In this document: piece after piece, positions 8,413 through 16,974 of the stretch
Numbering within the stretch: position 1 is the stretch's first letter
Layout: each line of letters opens with the position of its first letter
DNA from: CAYHHI01 sp964356335
Lineage (GTDB): Bacteria > Arandabacterota > Arandabacteria > Arandabacterales > Arandabacteraceae
DNA: 64,000 bases
Assembly: GCA_964356335.1 (NCBI GenBank)
Contig: CAYHHI010000008.1
Location: 22,208-86,207 of the forward strand
Direction: 5' to 3'
Translations under genes and position numbers: made by a program
Notes under the pieces: generated by a model
Databases searched by the model: none
Told to the model about the DNA's origin: nothing
What the model saw: only the letters and a program-made list of their open reading frames with translations

Positions 8413-9035
8413 GTATAAGCAGTGACCCTGGAATCTGGGTGGCAGGGATACTCTCGCTGGCCATCTTCTCTTTCCTTTACAAAGATAACCCGTTCTATAA
8501 GTTCGCCGAGCACCTCCTGGTCGGCGTTTCGGCAGGGTATTACCTCGTGCAGTACTTCTTCTCGGCCAGCTACAAGAAGCTCTATGTCCCGGTCTTTGTC
8601 AACCACAACTACTTGCTTCTGGTCGGCGGCATCCTGGGCATCATGATGTTTACGAGGTTGGCGCGAAGAACCGAATGGATCTCGAGGTATCCTGTTGCCT
8701 TCTACGTCGCTGCCTGGGCGGGCTATGTCATACCTTCCTACATTCAGGTGAGAATCCTCCAGCAGGCCGAGAGCACGATGTTTAACCCTGCCACTGTCTC
8801 CTTGAGTGAGGCCGTGTCCTTCGTCGTCGTCCTCGTTGGAGTTGTGACAACCCTCATTTACTTCTACTTTTCCGCCGAGCACAAGGGTGTGCTGAGGGGG
8901 ATATCCAAGGTCGGGATTACTTTCCTTATGATCGGCTTCGGGGCAACCTTTGGTTACAACGTCATGGGCCGAATCAGTCTCCTGATTGGCCGCTTCCAGT
9001 TCCTCTTCACCGATTGGCTGAAGATAATCCACTGA
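8409..9035 (+). CDS. Membrane protein closing the DUF6754 block (208 aa)
   Basis: Function not recognised. The start overlaps the preceding stop in ATGA, which shows operon coupling. At least six helices are visible: IWVAGILSLAIFSFLY, LLVGVSAGYYLVQYFF, YLLLVGGILGIMMF, VAFYVAAWAGYVIPSYI, AVSFVVVLVGVVTTLIYFYF and VGITFLMIGFGATFGYNVMG. A short amphipathic tail ends the protein. It has no metal-binding or charged translocation motif that would define a transporter. It is followed after 100 bp by the cytochrome gene, which has its own AGGAG site and may or may not belong to the same transcript. Confidence 0.75.
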   Translation: MSISSDPGIWVAGILSLAIFSFLYKDNPFYKFAEHLLVGVSAGYYLVQYFFSASYKKLYVPVFVNHNYLLLVGGILGIMMFTRLARRTEWISRYPVAFYVAAWAGYVIPSYIQVRILQQAESTMFNPATVSLSEAVSFVVVLVGVVTTLIYFYFSAEHKGVLRGISKVGITFLMIGFGATFGYNVMGRISLLIGRFQFLFTDWLKIIH

Positions 9036-9135
9036 CCCTGTTACGGCACCCGTGCCGATACGGCGCCCATATTGCCATTGACAGGGGCTCGGCCGCCTGC
9101 TAACCTCGACGCCGAACTCAAAGCAGGAGTGTTGG

Positions 9136-9780
9136 ATGTCCGTAGTAGGCGTCAAGGTGCTCGTTGGAACCCTGTTCTTCATATTCTCGGGTCTTGCCTT
9201 CGTGTCGATGCTGCATATGTTGGGCGCAGCCCACACGCCCCATGCCAAAGCCCTGAGAATCATTCACAGGGCTGCTGGTGGGATGGCCGTCATCCTTTAC
9301 ATCGTCGTCGCTGTGATGTGCATCGTCATTGACGTCCGGCAGGCCGGCGATTTGAGCCCGAGGGGGGCTGTTCATTTCCTCTTCGGCGCCCTTTTCATCC
9401 CCTTTATCGTGCTCAAAATCCTCATAGTCGAAAAATACCCCGAACTCCGCAATCGACTGCTTGCTGTGGGGAGCATCCTCTTCGCTATCGTGTTCGTCAT
9501 CTTCTCAACATCGAGTGCCTTCTATCTCGTGAGAGCCGTTGGAAAGGTGCCAAGCGAGATTCAGCCTCGGCTGGGAGAGGATCTCTCTTTTGAGAAGGAG
9601 CTCTTCGTTGTCAAGTGCTCCAAATGCCATAGGCTCGATAAGCCTCTCTCCGCCAGGAAGACTACGGAACAATGGCAGCAGACCGTTGATACCATGCGCC
9701 AGAAAGATGTGACATGGATAAGTCCGGAGGAGGTCTCAAGAATCACCCGGTTTCTCCTCGCCCTCGAAGGCGAGCAGTAA
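9136..9780 (+). CDS. Membrane-anchored c-type cytochrome, P840 cyt c-551-like layout
   Basis: 214 aa with four N-terminal membrane helices (to about residue 135) and a C-terminal extracytoplasmic domain with one heme c site, CSKCH, near residue 157. A candidate distal Met is in the DTMRQKDVTW segment. The layout of several helices followed by a C-terminal mono-heme domain is that of the green-sulfur-bacterial reaction-centre cytochrome PscC, but nothing else here suggests photosynthesis, so a respiratory electron carrier or redox sensor is more likely. It starts at an ATG behind AGGAGTG. It ends 3 bp before the debranching-enzyme start, so they are probably cotranscribed. Confidence 0.75.
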   Translation: MSVVGVKVLVGTLFFIFSGLAFVSMLHMLGAAHTPHAKALRIIHRAAGGMAVILYIVVAVMCIVIDVRQAGDLSPRGAVHFLFGALFIPFIVLKILIVEKYPELRNRLLAVGSILFAIVFVIFSTSSAFYLVRAVGKVPSEIQPRLGEDLSFEKELFVVKCSKCHRLDKPLSARKTTEQWQQTVDTMRQKDVTWISPEEVSRITRFLLALEGEQ

Positions 9781-9782
9781 GC

Positions 9783-11867
9783 ATGATCGGGCTTGGCCGG
9801 AAAAACCTTCAGGATCTCGAGTCCGCGTTAGACCGCGAGTGGCTTGAGACCAACGGCCTGGGTGGATATGCGTCCTCGACTGTTCTCGGCATAAACACGC
9901 GCAAGTATCACGGCCTCCTCGTTGCTGCTCTGAGACCCCCGGTTGAGAGAGTTCTCCTTGTATCCCGGGTTGATGAGGCCCTCCTCATCGGCGAGGCTCG
10001 GTTCGAACTGGCCGCGAGTGAGTTTGAAGATACGATATACCCGGATGGCTTCCGCTACCTCGAAGAGGTGAGGCTCGATCCCTTCCCCACGTTTACCTAC
10101 ATCGTGGGTAGAGTGAGGCTCGAGAAATCCGTCTTCATGGTGTACGGAGAGAATACGACCTGCATCTCTTATTCAATAGAGTCCTTGCCGGGTGGGCCGC
10201 GAAGAGACGAGGTCCGGCTCGAAGTGCGTCCTCTTGTCGCCTTCCGAGACCATCACGGGTTGATGAAGGAGACCGCGGATTTCGACAAGACTGTCCAAAG
10301 CGGCCCGGGTACCGTAAGCCTCAGGCCTTACCAGCATATGCCAACGCTCCATCTTGTGTTCGGTAAAGGGAGATTCTCTGAATCGGGTTACTGGTACAGG
10401 AACTATCTCTATCGACGCGAAAAACAGAGCGGCTATCCATGCAACGAGGATCTGTATTCCCCCGGCGCAGTGACTTTCTCGCTGGGCGAAGGCGGCCCGC
10501 ATTGCATCGCTTTCTCAACGAACGAATCGGTGGTCGCTGACGCGGGCCTTAAGCAAGCCGAGGCGGAGAGGCGTGCACGAATCGGCGGAGGTCTCGGCCG
10601 AGACCCCGGCGCAGGCCATACGGGCACGAGCGTGGATTCCGTCGCGCATCACAGGCTGGGCAAGCATCTCCTGGTAGCCGCAGACGCCTTCGTGGTAAGG
10701 CGCGGGGAGCAAGGCCGGACAGTCATCGCTGGATATCCTTGGTTCACGGACTGGGGCCGGGACACGATGATAAGTCTCCCTGGGCTTACACTCGCGACTG
10801 GAAGACATGAGGATGCAAAGCAGATCCTCACGGGTTACATCACAAGCATGAACCACGGCCTCGTACCCAACCTCTTCCCCGATTTTTCGTGGAAGGCAGA
10901 ATACAACACCCTCGATGCGACCCTGTGGCTCTTCGAAGCCGTGCGGAAATACCACGATGCAAGCGGTGATGGCGAATTTATCACTTCCATCCTGCCCGGC
11001 CTCCGGGACGCCATGCGAGCTCACATCGAGGGAACGATCTACGGCATTAAGGTTGATGACGACGGGCTCTTGGCGGGCGGCGTCGAGGGTGTGCAACTTA
11101 CGTGGATGGATGCCAAGGTCGGAGATAAGGTGATCACTGCGAGGATCGGAAAACCCGTCGAGATAAATGCCCTTTGGTACAATGCCCTCAGAATCATGGG
11201 AGACTTCTGTGCAGATTTCGGCGGACTCGCTGAGGAACGCAGCTACGATGAGATGGCAGGCAGAGCATGCGACGCTTTCAACAAACAGTTCTGGAATAGG
11301 AAACGCGGCTGCCTGTACGACTGCATAGATGGAGGCCAAAAGGATGACTCGGTGAGACCCAATCAGGTCGTCGCCATGAGCTTGACCTATCCTGTACTCG
11401 ATTCTTCAAAATGGAAGTCCGTGCTTGACGTCGTGGAACGGGAGCTCCTCACGCCCTATGGCCTGCGCACCCTCTCTCCCAATGACCCGCGCTACCAAGG
11501 CATCTATGAGGGAGACCTCGAGACAAGGGATAAGGCCTATCACCAGGGTACTGTCTGGCCCTGGCTGATCGGTCCTTACATAAAGGCCTACCTGCGAGCA
11601 TACGGGCATTCCAAGGAAAATCTTGCCTATTGCTCGCGGCTGCTTGAACCATTCCTGGAGCATCTTCGCGATGCCGGCCTGGGGCAGATCTCCGAGATCT
11701 TCGATGGCGATCCGCCTCACAAACCAAGGGGCTGCATCGCCCAGGCCTGGAGTGTAGCAGAGGCTTTGCGAGTGATAAGCGAAGAGATTGCCCCTGACCC
11801 CTCAGGCCCTCACCCTAACCCTTTCTCCCAGGGGGAGAGGGAAGTGAAGAGCAGGCAGCGGAAGTAA
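9783..11867 (+). CDS. Glycogen debranching enzyme (amylo-alpha-1,6-glucosidase type)
   Basis: 694 aa from the ATG at 9783; a longer in-frame start at 9714 would lie inside the cytochrome gene and is rejected. The N-terminal GDE domain has EWLETNGLGGYASST, NTRKYHGLLVAAL and VERVLLVSRVDE. The C-terminal (alpha/alpha)6 barrel has WFTDWGRDTMISLPGLTL, HGLVPNLFPD, EINALWYNALRIM, YHQGTVWPWLIGPY and GQISEIFDGDPPHKPRGCIAQAWSVAE. It removes alpha-1,6 branches of glycogen in the cytoplasm. The last ~24 residues (from about PDPSGPHPN) are translated from a low-complexity intergenic-type repeat that has run into the gene and probably add nothing to function. Confidence 0.92.
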   Translation: MIGLGRKNLQDLESALDREWLETNGLGGYASSTVLGINTRKYHGLLVAALRPPVERVLLVSRVDEALLIGEARFELAASEFEDTIYPDGFRYLEEVRLDPFPTFTYIVGRVRLEKSVFMVYGENTTCISYSIESLPGGPRRDEVRLEVRPLVAFRDHHGLMKETADFDKTVQSGPGTVSLRPYQHMPTLHLVFGKGRFSESGYWYRNYLYRREKQSGYPCNEDLYSPGAVTFSLGEGGPHCIAFSTNESVVADAGLKQAEAERRARIGGGLGRDPGAGHTGTSVDSVAHHRLGKHLLVAADAFVVRRGEQGRTVIAGYPWFTDWGRDTMISLPGLTLATGRHEDAKQILTGYITSMNHGLVPNLFPDFSWKAEYNTLDATLWLFEAVRKYHDASGDGEFITSILPGLRDAMRAHIEGTIYGIKVDDDGLLAGGVEGVQLTWMDAKVGDKVITARIGKPVEINALWYNALRIMGDFCADFGGLAEERSYDEMAGRACDAFNKQFWNRKRGCLYDCIDGGQKDDSVRPNQVVAMSLTYPVLDSSKWKSVLDVVERELLTPYGLRTLSPNDPRYQGIYEGDLETRDKAYHQGTVWPWLIGPYIKAYLRAYGHSKENLAYCSRLLEPFLEHLRDAGLGQISEIFDGDPPHKPRGCIAQAWSVAEALRVISEEIAPDPSGPHPNPFSQGEREVKSRQRK

Positions 11868-11876
11868 AGAGCAGGC
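11800..11876 (+). repeat. Palindromic low-complexity repeat entering the debranching-enzyme 3' end
   Basis: The pattern CCCTCACCCTAACCC then CTCCCAGGGGGAGAGGG forms a small hairpin and resembles repeat text common in bacterial intergenic regions. It is followed by a 20-bp tandem unit beginning GAAGTGAAGAGCAGGC (11841-11860, repeated from 11861). The CDS stop lies inside the second unit. Confidence 0.6.
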
Positions 11877-11893
11877 CCCACCGGTAGACGCAC

Positions 11894-12583
11894 TCAGAAG
11901 CGAACTGAAACCAGGAGCCGTCCCGCGTTGATGCCGAGCGATGTACTCGTATCCTCCCGGTTGGTAATTGTGGTTTCAGTCTCCTCATCCCGGTGCCTGA
12001 CCGAGGCCTCATCCCGGTCTTCCCACGAGCGGGTGAAGGTGATGTTGAATTGGCCGCCCAAGCTCATATTCTCCCTGAAGCGCCACTGGACACCTGCCAG
12101 GCCGACAACGTTGATCGAATGGCCTGTCACATCATAGCGGTAAGCATAGGCATAATGCTCATCATAGTAATAGTCCCAGGATTCCTGATGTCGAGACTCG
12201 TACGAGTAACCCAACCCACACCCAACAAAGGGGAAAACCTTATGAACCTCGGTCAGGTACTTCTCGGCAATGACCAGCATCCCGACCTCAAGCCCATCAC
12301 TCTCTGAGGCCCCTCGCTCAGTATCCCCGTCGGACTTATGCCGATCACTTTGCGTGTTGTCGGTGACGCTGAGACTAAGCCCCGGCCGCAACGCAACATC
12401 ATCTCTCAGAAAATAGCGAATTCCGATTCCCCCACCATACGCGCCCAAGCTCCAGCCGTCGAAAGTAAACACCAGCTCCTTCGTGCCCACACGACTGCTA
12501 TCCGACTTGCACGCTGACGCTTCGCCACCGACTCCAAGGCCCAGCACTGCGCATACCACAATAGCCGTTAGAAGTTTCGCCAT
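11894..12583 (-). CDS. Outer-membrane beta-barrel protein
   Basis: 229 aa from the ATG at 12583, which has a GGAGGAAGGGG site and opens a signal peptide (LLTAIVVCAVLGLGVGGEASA). An in-frame extension upstream has no signal and is rejected. The mature part has alternating strands such as WSLGAYGGGIGIRYFL, FPFVGCGLGYSYES and NVVGLAGVQWRF, and ends in a terminal strand with C-terminal Phe (RLLVSVRF), the usual signature for assembly of outer-membrane barrels. Tyr- and Asp-rich loops probably lie at the surface. It converges on the debranching enzyme. The specific role is unknown. Confidence 0.8.
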   Translation of the reverse strand: MAKLLTAIVVCAVLGLGVGGEASACKSDSSRVGTKELVFTFDGWSLGAYGGGIGIRYFLRDDVALRPGLSLSVTDNTQSDRHKSDGDTERGASESDGLEVGMLVIAEKYLTEVHKVFPFVGCGLGYSYESRHQESWDYYYDEHYAYAYRYDVTGHSINVVGLAGVQWRFRENMSLGGQFNITFTRSWEDRDEASVRHRDEETETTITNREDTSTSLGINAGRLLVSVRF

Positions 12584-12931
12584 GATACCCCTTCCTCCGT
12601 CTCGGGTTCGCTCCTCAAACTCACTCCGCCATGGTGCTCTAGCAAGCCTACCGGCGAAGCGGCGCCAGGTCAAGCATCATCGGTGGCGCGATGCCAGGTC
12701 AACAACAAGGGTCTCAGGCGCGGCTGGAGGGGCGCTTCCCGTGGGATTTTGTGTGGGAATTGGGGTCGCCGCTGGTTCGACAGTAATCGCGCCCCCGCCT
12801 GCCTCTCGCATGGGGAGGTAACGTGCGCCACAGAAGAGCGACAAGGGAGGACCGAGACCGGCCAACGGAGCCGGTCGTCCTTGACAGGGGCAGACCTCTG
12901 TGAAACTATATTGCCGGAGGTGGCACTTGCC
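12584..12931. other. Divergent intergenic region without a supported gene
   Basis: About 350 bases. An open frame crosses it in phase with the following gene, but its translation is not protein-like. A TTGACA (12881-12886) with TATATT (12907-12912, long 20-nt spacer) could be a weak promoter for the gene at 12932. Confidence 0.4.
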
Positions 12932-13333
12932 ATGACGTCAAGGCTGACGAGGCTCCTGGCTTGTATGTCGATGGTGCTGGTCTTGAATCTGTCCGTCAGC
13001 GAAATCTGCCTGGCAGTTGACACACTTGCTGACAAGCCGGATTCAACGTCTACCAAGGCGGATATCAAGCCGGCCGAAGGTGCGGAATCAGGGACAGGAC
13101 ATCCGGCTCCGGCCGCGTCTGATAAAGACCAGATCATTGATACCGACCTCCAGCAGGGTGAAGATCAACAGGCTGAGAATCCGAATGTGCCTGTCTACAA
13201 GAAGAGGTGGTTCTGGGCAGCAGTAGGAGGCGTCCTTCTCGTCACTGTGATCGCCCTCGCTTCAGGAGTAGGCGGAGGCGGCGAGAAGACTCGAAACGAT
13301 CTCCCGGATTTTCCCGAACCACCGCAAAGATGA
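12932..13333 (+). CDS. Small exported protein with one C-terminal membrane helix
   Basis: 133 aa from the ATG at 12932, set by a GGAGG site and a signal peptide (ACMSMVLVLNLSVSEICLA). An acidic, low-complexity linker of about 75 residues leads to a WFWAAVGGVLLVTVIALASG helix, a glycine run and a terminal DLPDFPEPPQR. The final motif (helix, glycines, LPDFPxPP) recurs as I recall in proteins of FCB-type candidate phyla and may be a sorting or anchoring tag; no function is known. It is 18 bp before the next secreted protein and looks cotranscribed with it. Confidence 0.65.
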   Translation: MTSRLTRLLACMSMVLVLNLSVSEICLAVDTLADKPDSTSTKADIKPAEGAESGTGHPAPAASDKDQIIDTDLQQGEDQQAENPNVPVYKKRWFWAAVGGVLLVTVIALASGVGGGGEKTRNDLPDFPEPPQR

Positions 13334-13351
13334 TGAGGAGGTCCCAGAGCT

Positions 13352-14983
13352 ATGAACCCAGAGAAGATCACCGCAGACAGCATGAGGAGGATAGGCGCGC
13401 TTGGGCGTATAGGCTTCGTTGCCGCAATGGCCCTTCTTGCGCTCGCTTACGACATCCTTGCCGTGCCTCAGACCATCAACTACCAGGGTATGCTTGTACA
13501 GGATGGTTTGCCTGTCGATGGCATCAGGAATGTGCAATTCAGAATCTATGACAGCGCCGCTGGAGGTACCTCGCTCTGGCAGGAACCCCAGAGCGTGACC
13601 TTTACCAACGGCCTGTTCAGCGTCCTTCTCGGAAGCACCGAGCCCATTCCGGCTTCGGTATTCAATGGTTCAAGGAGATGGCTCTCGGTATCGATCGAAG
13701 GCAGCACGGAGATTCTGCCCAGGGGCGAGATAGCCAGTGTGGGCTACGCTTTCCGCTCGACTTCATCGCATTCTGCCCAGCGTGCCGATACGGCGGGCAA
13801 CGCGGATAAGCTGGATGGCTATGATTCATCTCAGTATGCGTTCTCCACGCACAGTCATGATTCAAGATACTATACTCAGACGCAGCTCAAGACAGCTGGC
13901 GCAAGCGCCCCCAATCAGCCATCCAACCAGGTTCAGGTTCAGTGGAATAACCTCGCCGGTATGCCTGCTGGCTTCGCAGATGGGAGGGATAGTGTAGGCA
14001 GTGGGGGCGCCACCCACCACGGCGATCTTACGGGCCTTCTCGATGATGACCATCCGCAATACGCTCTCAAGGATACGCTCAAGACAAGTGATGGAACACC
14101 ACCCAACCAGAGTTCAAACCAGGTTCACTGGGACAATCTGGTCGGCGTGCCTGGGGGCTTTGCCGATGGAGTCGACAGCATTACTACCAATGCTTCGCTC
14201 ATAACCTCAGGCACTATGAGCCCTGCGAGAATCGAAGGCACTGCAGTTGTGAATTCCGACTCCAGACTGCTTACATCCGGGCAGAAGACCGAGCTGACGG
14301 GCGGCGGTCTTACCGCGCTTCACAGGCACGCCGGGGATATCTCATCAGTGAATGCCGGCCAGGGTCTCTCAGGTGGGGGCACGACGGGAGACGTGACGCT
14401 CGCGCACGCCGAGGACGCCAGCTCGCTCCCCTTTGCCCATCACTTTCCACCTGTGGCGGCTAACGCAGAGGCAGATTCCTTCAAGTCCGACGATTTGGGG
14501 ATTGTCGTCGTCGACTCGGTGGTCATAGATGCCCCTGCGGATGGCTTCGTATACATCTCCTTCTCGGGAGGGCAGAAGCTGGATACCTTCGGCCACGTAA
14601 TATTGGTGCCGAGGCGTTACATGGCGACCTATGGGGTCACCGTGGATGGGACCTCCGAGATCGACTACTTCGTGACAAGCAGCATGCAGGATACCGTCTT
14701 CTATTTTGATGTGAACGGACTCCATGTACCAACAAAGCCCATAATGGGAACAACCTTGAGACAGGTAACAAAGGGGACGCATACCGTCTATTTCCTGACC
14801 CAGATCACTTTGGCAATAGACTCGGGGGTCAGGAACAGGCTAGAGAATCCATCGCTTGTCGCCGTCTTCATGCAGAGCTTCCCCACCACCGTGCTGGGGG
14901 CCACCGGCAACTTCGGCGATCCTGCTCGCGAGGGCAGAACCGCGAGGTCCGACCAACCGAGTAAGGCCGGAGGCGGCGAATAG
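13352..14983 (+). CDS. Secreted protein with tail-fibre-like repeats
   Basis: 543 aa. A signal helix (FVAAMALLALAYDILA) is followed by a domain starting INYQGMLVQDGLPVDG that is typical of large secreted proteins in FCB-type bacteria (VQFRIYDSAAGGTSLWQE, GLFSVLLGS). The middle has fibre-like repeats: NADKLDGYDSSQYAFSTHSHD, two copies of QVQWNNL/VHWDNL-(VA)G(MV)P(AG)GFADG, and HHGDLTGLLDDDHPQYAL, as in phage tail collars. A C-terminal globular part follows. It is probably an extracellular or surface fibre or adhesin. It lacks the NPF-type C-terminal domain of its downstream neighbour and may be displayed together with it. Function is inferred from repeats only. Confidence 0.7.
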   Translation: MNPEKITADSMRRIGALGRIGFVAAMALLALAYDILAVPQTINYQGMLVQDGLPVDGIRNVQFRIYDSAAGGTSLWQEPQSVTFTNGLFSVLLGSTEPIPASVFNGSRRWLSVSIEGSTEILPRGEIASVGYAFRSTSSHSAQRADTAGNADKLDGYDSSQYAFSTHSHDSRYYTQTQLKTAGASAPNQPSNQVQVQWNNLAGMPAGFADGRDSVGSGGATHHGDLTGLLDDDHPQYALKDTLKTSDGTPPNQSSNQVHWDNLVGVPGGFADGVDSITTNASLITSGTMSPARIEGTAVVNSDSRLLTSGQKTELTGGGLTALHRHAGDISSVNAGQGLSGGGTTGDVTLAHAEDASSLPFAHHFPPVAANAEADSFKSDDLGIVVVDSVVIDAPADGFVYISFSGGQKLDTFGHVILVPRRYMATYGVTVDGTSEIDYFVTSSMQDTVFYFDVNGLHVPTKPIMGTTLRQVTKGTHTVYFLTQITLAIDSGVRNRLENPSLVAVFMQSFPTTVLGATGNFGDPAREGRTARSDQPSKAGGGE

Positions 14984-15007
14984 CCCGGGGGACGGAGGGT
15001 GTCTGAA

Positions 15008-16951
15008 ATGAAACCGAACCTAAGCATACTGGGCATACTGGCAGCGCTGGTCTCGTGTCTCGCCCTCTCCGCTACGCCCTGTCTTTCCGGCCACGTGATT
15101 CCTATTTCGGCCAACACCGAGGGGGGCGGCAGGGGCACTGCGCAGCAATATGAGCTCACCTACACGATCGGACAGGCTTCACCCGTGGGGGTTTTCTCAA
15201 CCTCAGCTTATGATCTCTCATCTGGCCTCATGGCGATGCTCTCTGATGTTACGCCTCCCACCATCTTCCACGAGCCTGCACAGATCGTGACTGCCGGGAT
15301 GCCCGTAGAGATAGCGACCGAAGTCGCTGACGCGAAGACCGGAGTTGATACGGTGGAACTTTTCTTCCGCGCCGGTGGCTCACTGACCTTCAGAGAGGAG
15401 CCGATGCAAAAGGGCGATGGCGATACCTATCTGGACACGCTGCCGCCGTCGTCAGTCACCGAACGAGGGCTAGTCTATTACATAGAGGCACGCGATCATT
15501 TGGGAAACGTCGCACGCTATCCCCAGGGCGCACCCGATAGCCTCGTCAATCTCAACATCTACTTCTCCGAACTCACCCCGATTTTTGAGATGCCCGCTGG
15601 CAAGTACCGTATGATCTCGCTTCCGGGTGTGCCTACCAAAGGCAGCCCCGACAGCATTATTGTCGATGATTTCGGCCCATACAATAAGGAGAGCTGGAGG
15701 CTCGGAAGGTGGAATGCATCCACGGGCACATGCCAGGAGCGCTGTTACGATGAGTATCCTTCAATCGATGACTTCTCACCGGGCAGAGCCTTCTGGCTGA
15801 TCTCGAGCGCGGCGCGGAGTTTCGATTTCAGCGGAGTCTCAACGGACATTTCGCGTCCTTTTCCCGTTCACCTCCTGAAGGGGTGGAATCAGATAGGCAC
15901 CCCCTTCGGTTTCACGACCGATTGGCTGTCGGCAGGGATCCTGTTTGATAATGAGACATACTCCATTGGTGCTTTGCACGTTGTCGGCGAAGACACCATC
16001 TATGTCGAAGACGACCTGATAGGATATGATGGCTCATATCAGCCGTTCCAGTCCCAGCTTCAGCCCTGGGCAGGCTACTGGATCTACAATTCAAGTACCG
16101 AAGAGATCGATTTGGTTTTTGATCCCATGCCGACAGGCAGCCGGGCATATGCGTCTCTCGGCAGAGGCAGTGCGAGCGGCGCAAACTCGCTCCACCTCGC
16201 CGGCGGCACGGGTACAACGGATTTTCTCATTGCCTTGAAGGTCAGATCAAATGAATTCCCGGAGAGGCTTAGCCTCGCGGGTACGAGTGCCTCGGCCAGC
16301 GACTCCTGGGACGCATTCGATCTACACGAGCCTCCATCCATGGGGGATTACCTCAGAGCGGTTTTCCATAAGGGCGAGTGGGGACGTCATTCAGGCACGT
16401 ACATGTCCGATATCAGGCGCTCCAGCAAGGACGGTGCATATTGGGAGTTCGCTGTTGAGACATCGAAGCACCAGCATCCTTCGCTTTACCTGGAACCCGC
16501 GGGCGAGATCCCCGAAGGCTGGCGCGTCTTCGTGTATGACATCGAAGCAGGCATAAGACTTGAACGGACCTCGCTTCCCTATAGCTTCAACGTTGAGGGC
16601 AGTCGAAAGTTCGCGCTGGTTGCAGGCACCGAGGACTTCATCCGAACTCAGGAGGCAACCGTCGAGATCAGGCTCAAGCCCACAATTGTCTCGGTCGTGC
16701 CCAACCCTTTCAATCAGACCGTGAGGGTCACCTTCTTTATCGCTGAGAAGACGCCTGTGAGACTTCAGATATTCTCAGTTGAGGGCAGGCTCGTAGGCAC
16801 AGTGGCTGATTGTGAAGCTGACCGCGGCATCCAAATCGCGACCTGGGATGGTCGGTCGCCCCAGGGGCAGGCTGCCGCACCCGGAGTCTATTTCGTCAGA
16901 CTTGAGGCTGGGCGCACGGTCCTCACCCGGAAGATCCTGAAGGTCAAGTGA
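15008..16951 (+). CDS. Secreted protein with FlgD-Ig/type IX-style C-terminal domain
   Basis: 647 aa from the ATG at 15008, placed 9 nt after GGAGG; an upstream GTG directly abuts that site. Signal peptide: LGILAALVSCLALSATPCLSG. No catalytic motif was recognised in the middle, which has beta-sandwich-like sequence (VTPPTIFHEPAQIVTAGMPVEI, YYIEARDHLGNVARYP, KGWNQIGTPFGFT). The last ~85 residues form the sorting-type domain: PNPFNQTVRVTFFI, RLQIFSVEGRLVG, ATWDGRSPQG, GVYFVRLEAG. This implies export across the outer membrane by a type IX-like route, an inference since no such machinery lies in the window. Confidence 0.7.
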   Translation: MKPNLSILGILAALVSCLALSATPCLSGHVIPISANTEGGGRGTAQQYELTYTIGQASPVGVFSTSAYDLSSGLMAMLSDVTPPTIFHEPAQIVTAGMPVEIATEVADAKTGVDTVELFFRAGGSLTFREEPMQKGDGDTYLDTLPPSSVTERGLVYYIEARDHLGNVARYPQGAPDSLVNLNIYFSELTPIFEMPAGKYRMISLPGVPTKGSPDSIIVDDFGPYNKESWRLGRWNASTGTCQERCYDEYPSIDDFSPGRAFWLISSAARSFDFSGVSTDISRPFPVHLLKGWNQIGTPFGFTTDWLSAGILFDNETYSIGALHVVGEDTIYVEDDLIGYDGSYQPFQSQLQPWAGYWIYNSSTEEIDLVFDPMPTGSRAYASLGRGSASGANSLHLAGGTGTTDFLIALKVRSNEFPERLSLAGTSASASDSWDAFDLHEPPSMGDYLRAVFHKGEWGRHSGTYMSDIRRSSKDGAYWEFAVETSKHQHPSLYLEPAGEIPEGWRVFVYDIEAGIRLERTSLPYSFNVEGSRKFALVAGTEDFIRTQEATVEIRLKPTIVSVVPNPFNQTVRVTFFIAEKTPVRLQIFSVEGRLVGTVADCEADRGIQIATWDGRSPQGQAAAPGVYFVRLEAGRTVLTRKILKVK

Positions 16952-16974
16952 GAGTGAAGCCTACCTGCGGGGAA

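Noticed and set aside
8196..9263. 355-aa minus-strand ORF
   Set aside because: It is opposite two well-formed membrane genes with coupled ribosome sites; its translation is charged, low in hydrophobic residues and has no domain.
9714..9782. N-terminal extension of the debranching enzyme
   Set aside because: It lies inside the cytochrome gene; the ATG at 9783 just after the cytochrome stop is the natural start and gives the family N-terminus.
10515..11339. 274-aa minus-strand ORF
   Set aside because: Antisense of the glycogen debranching enzyme core; codon-bias shadow.
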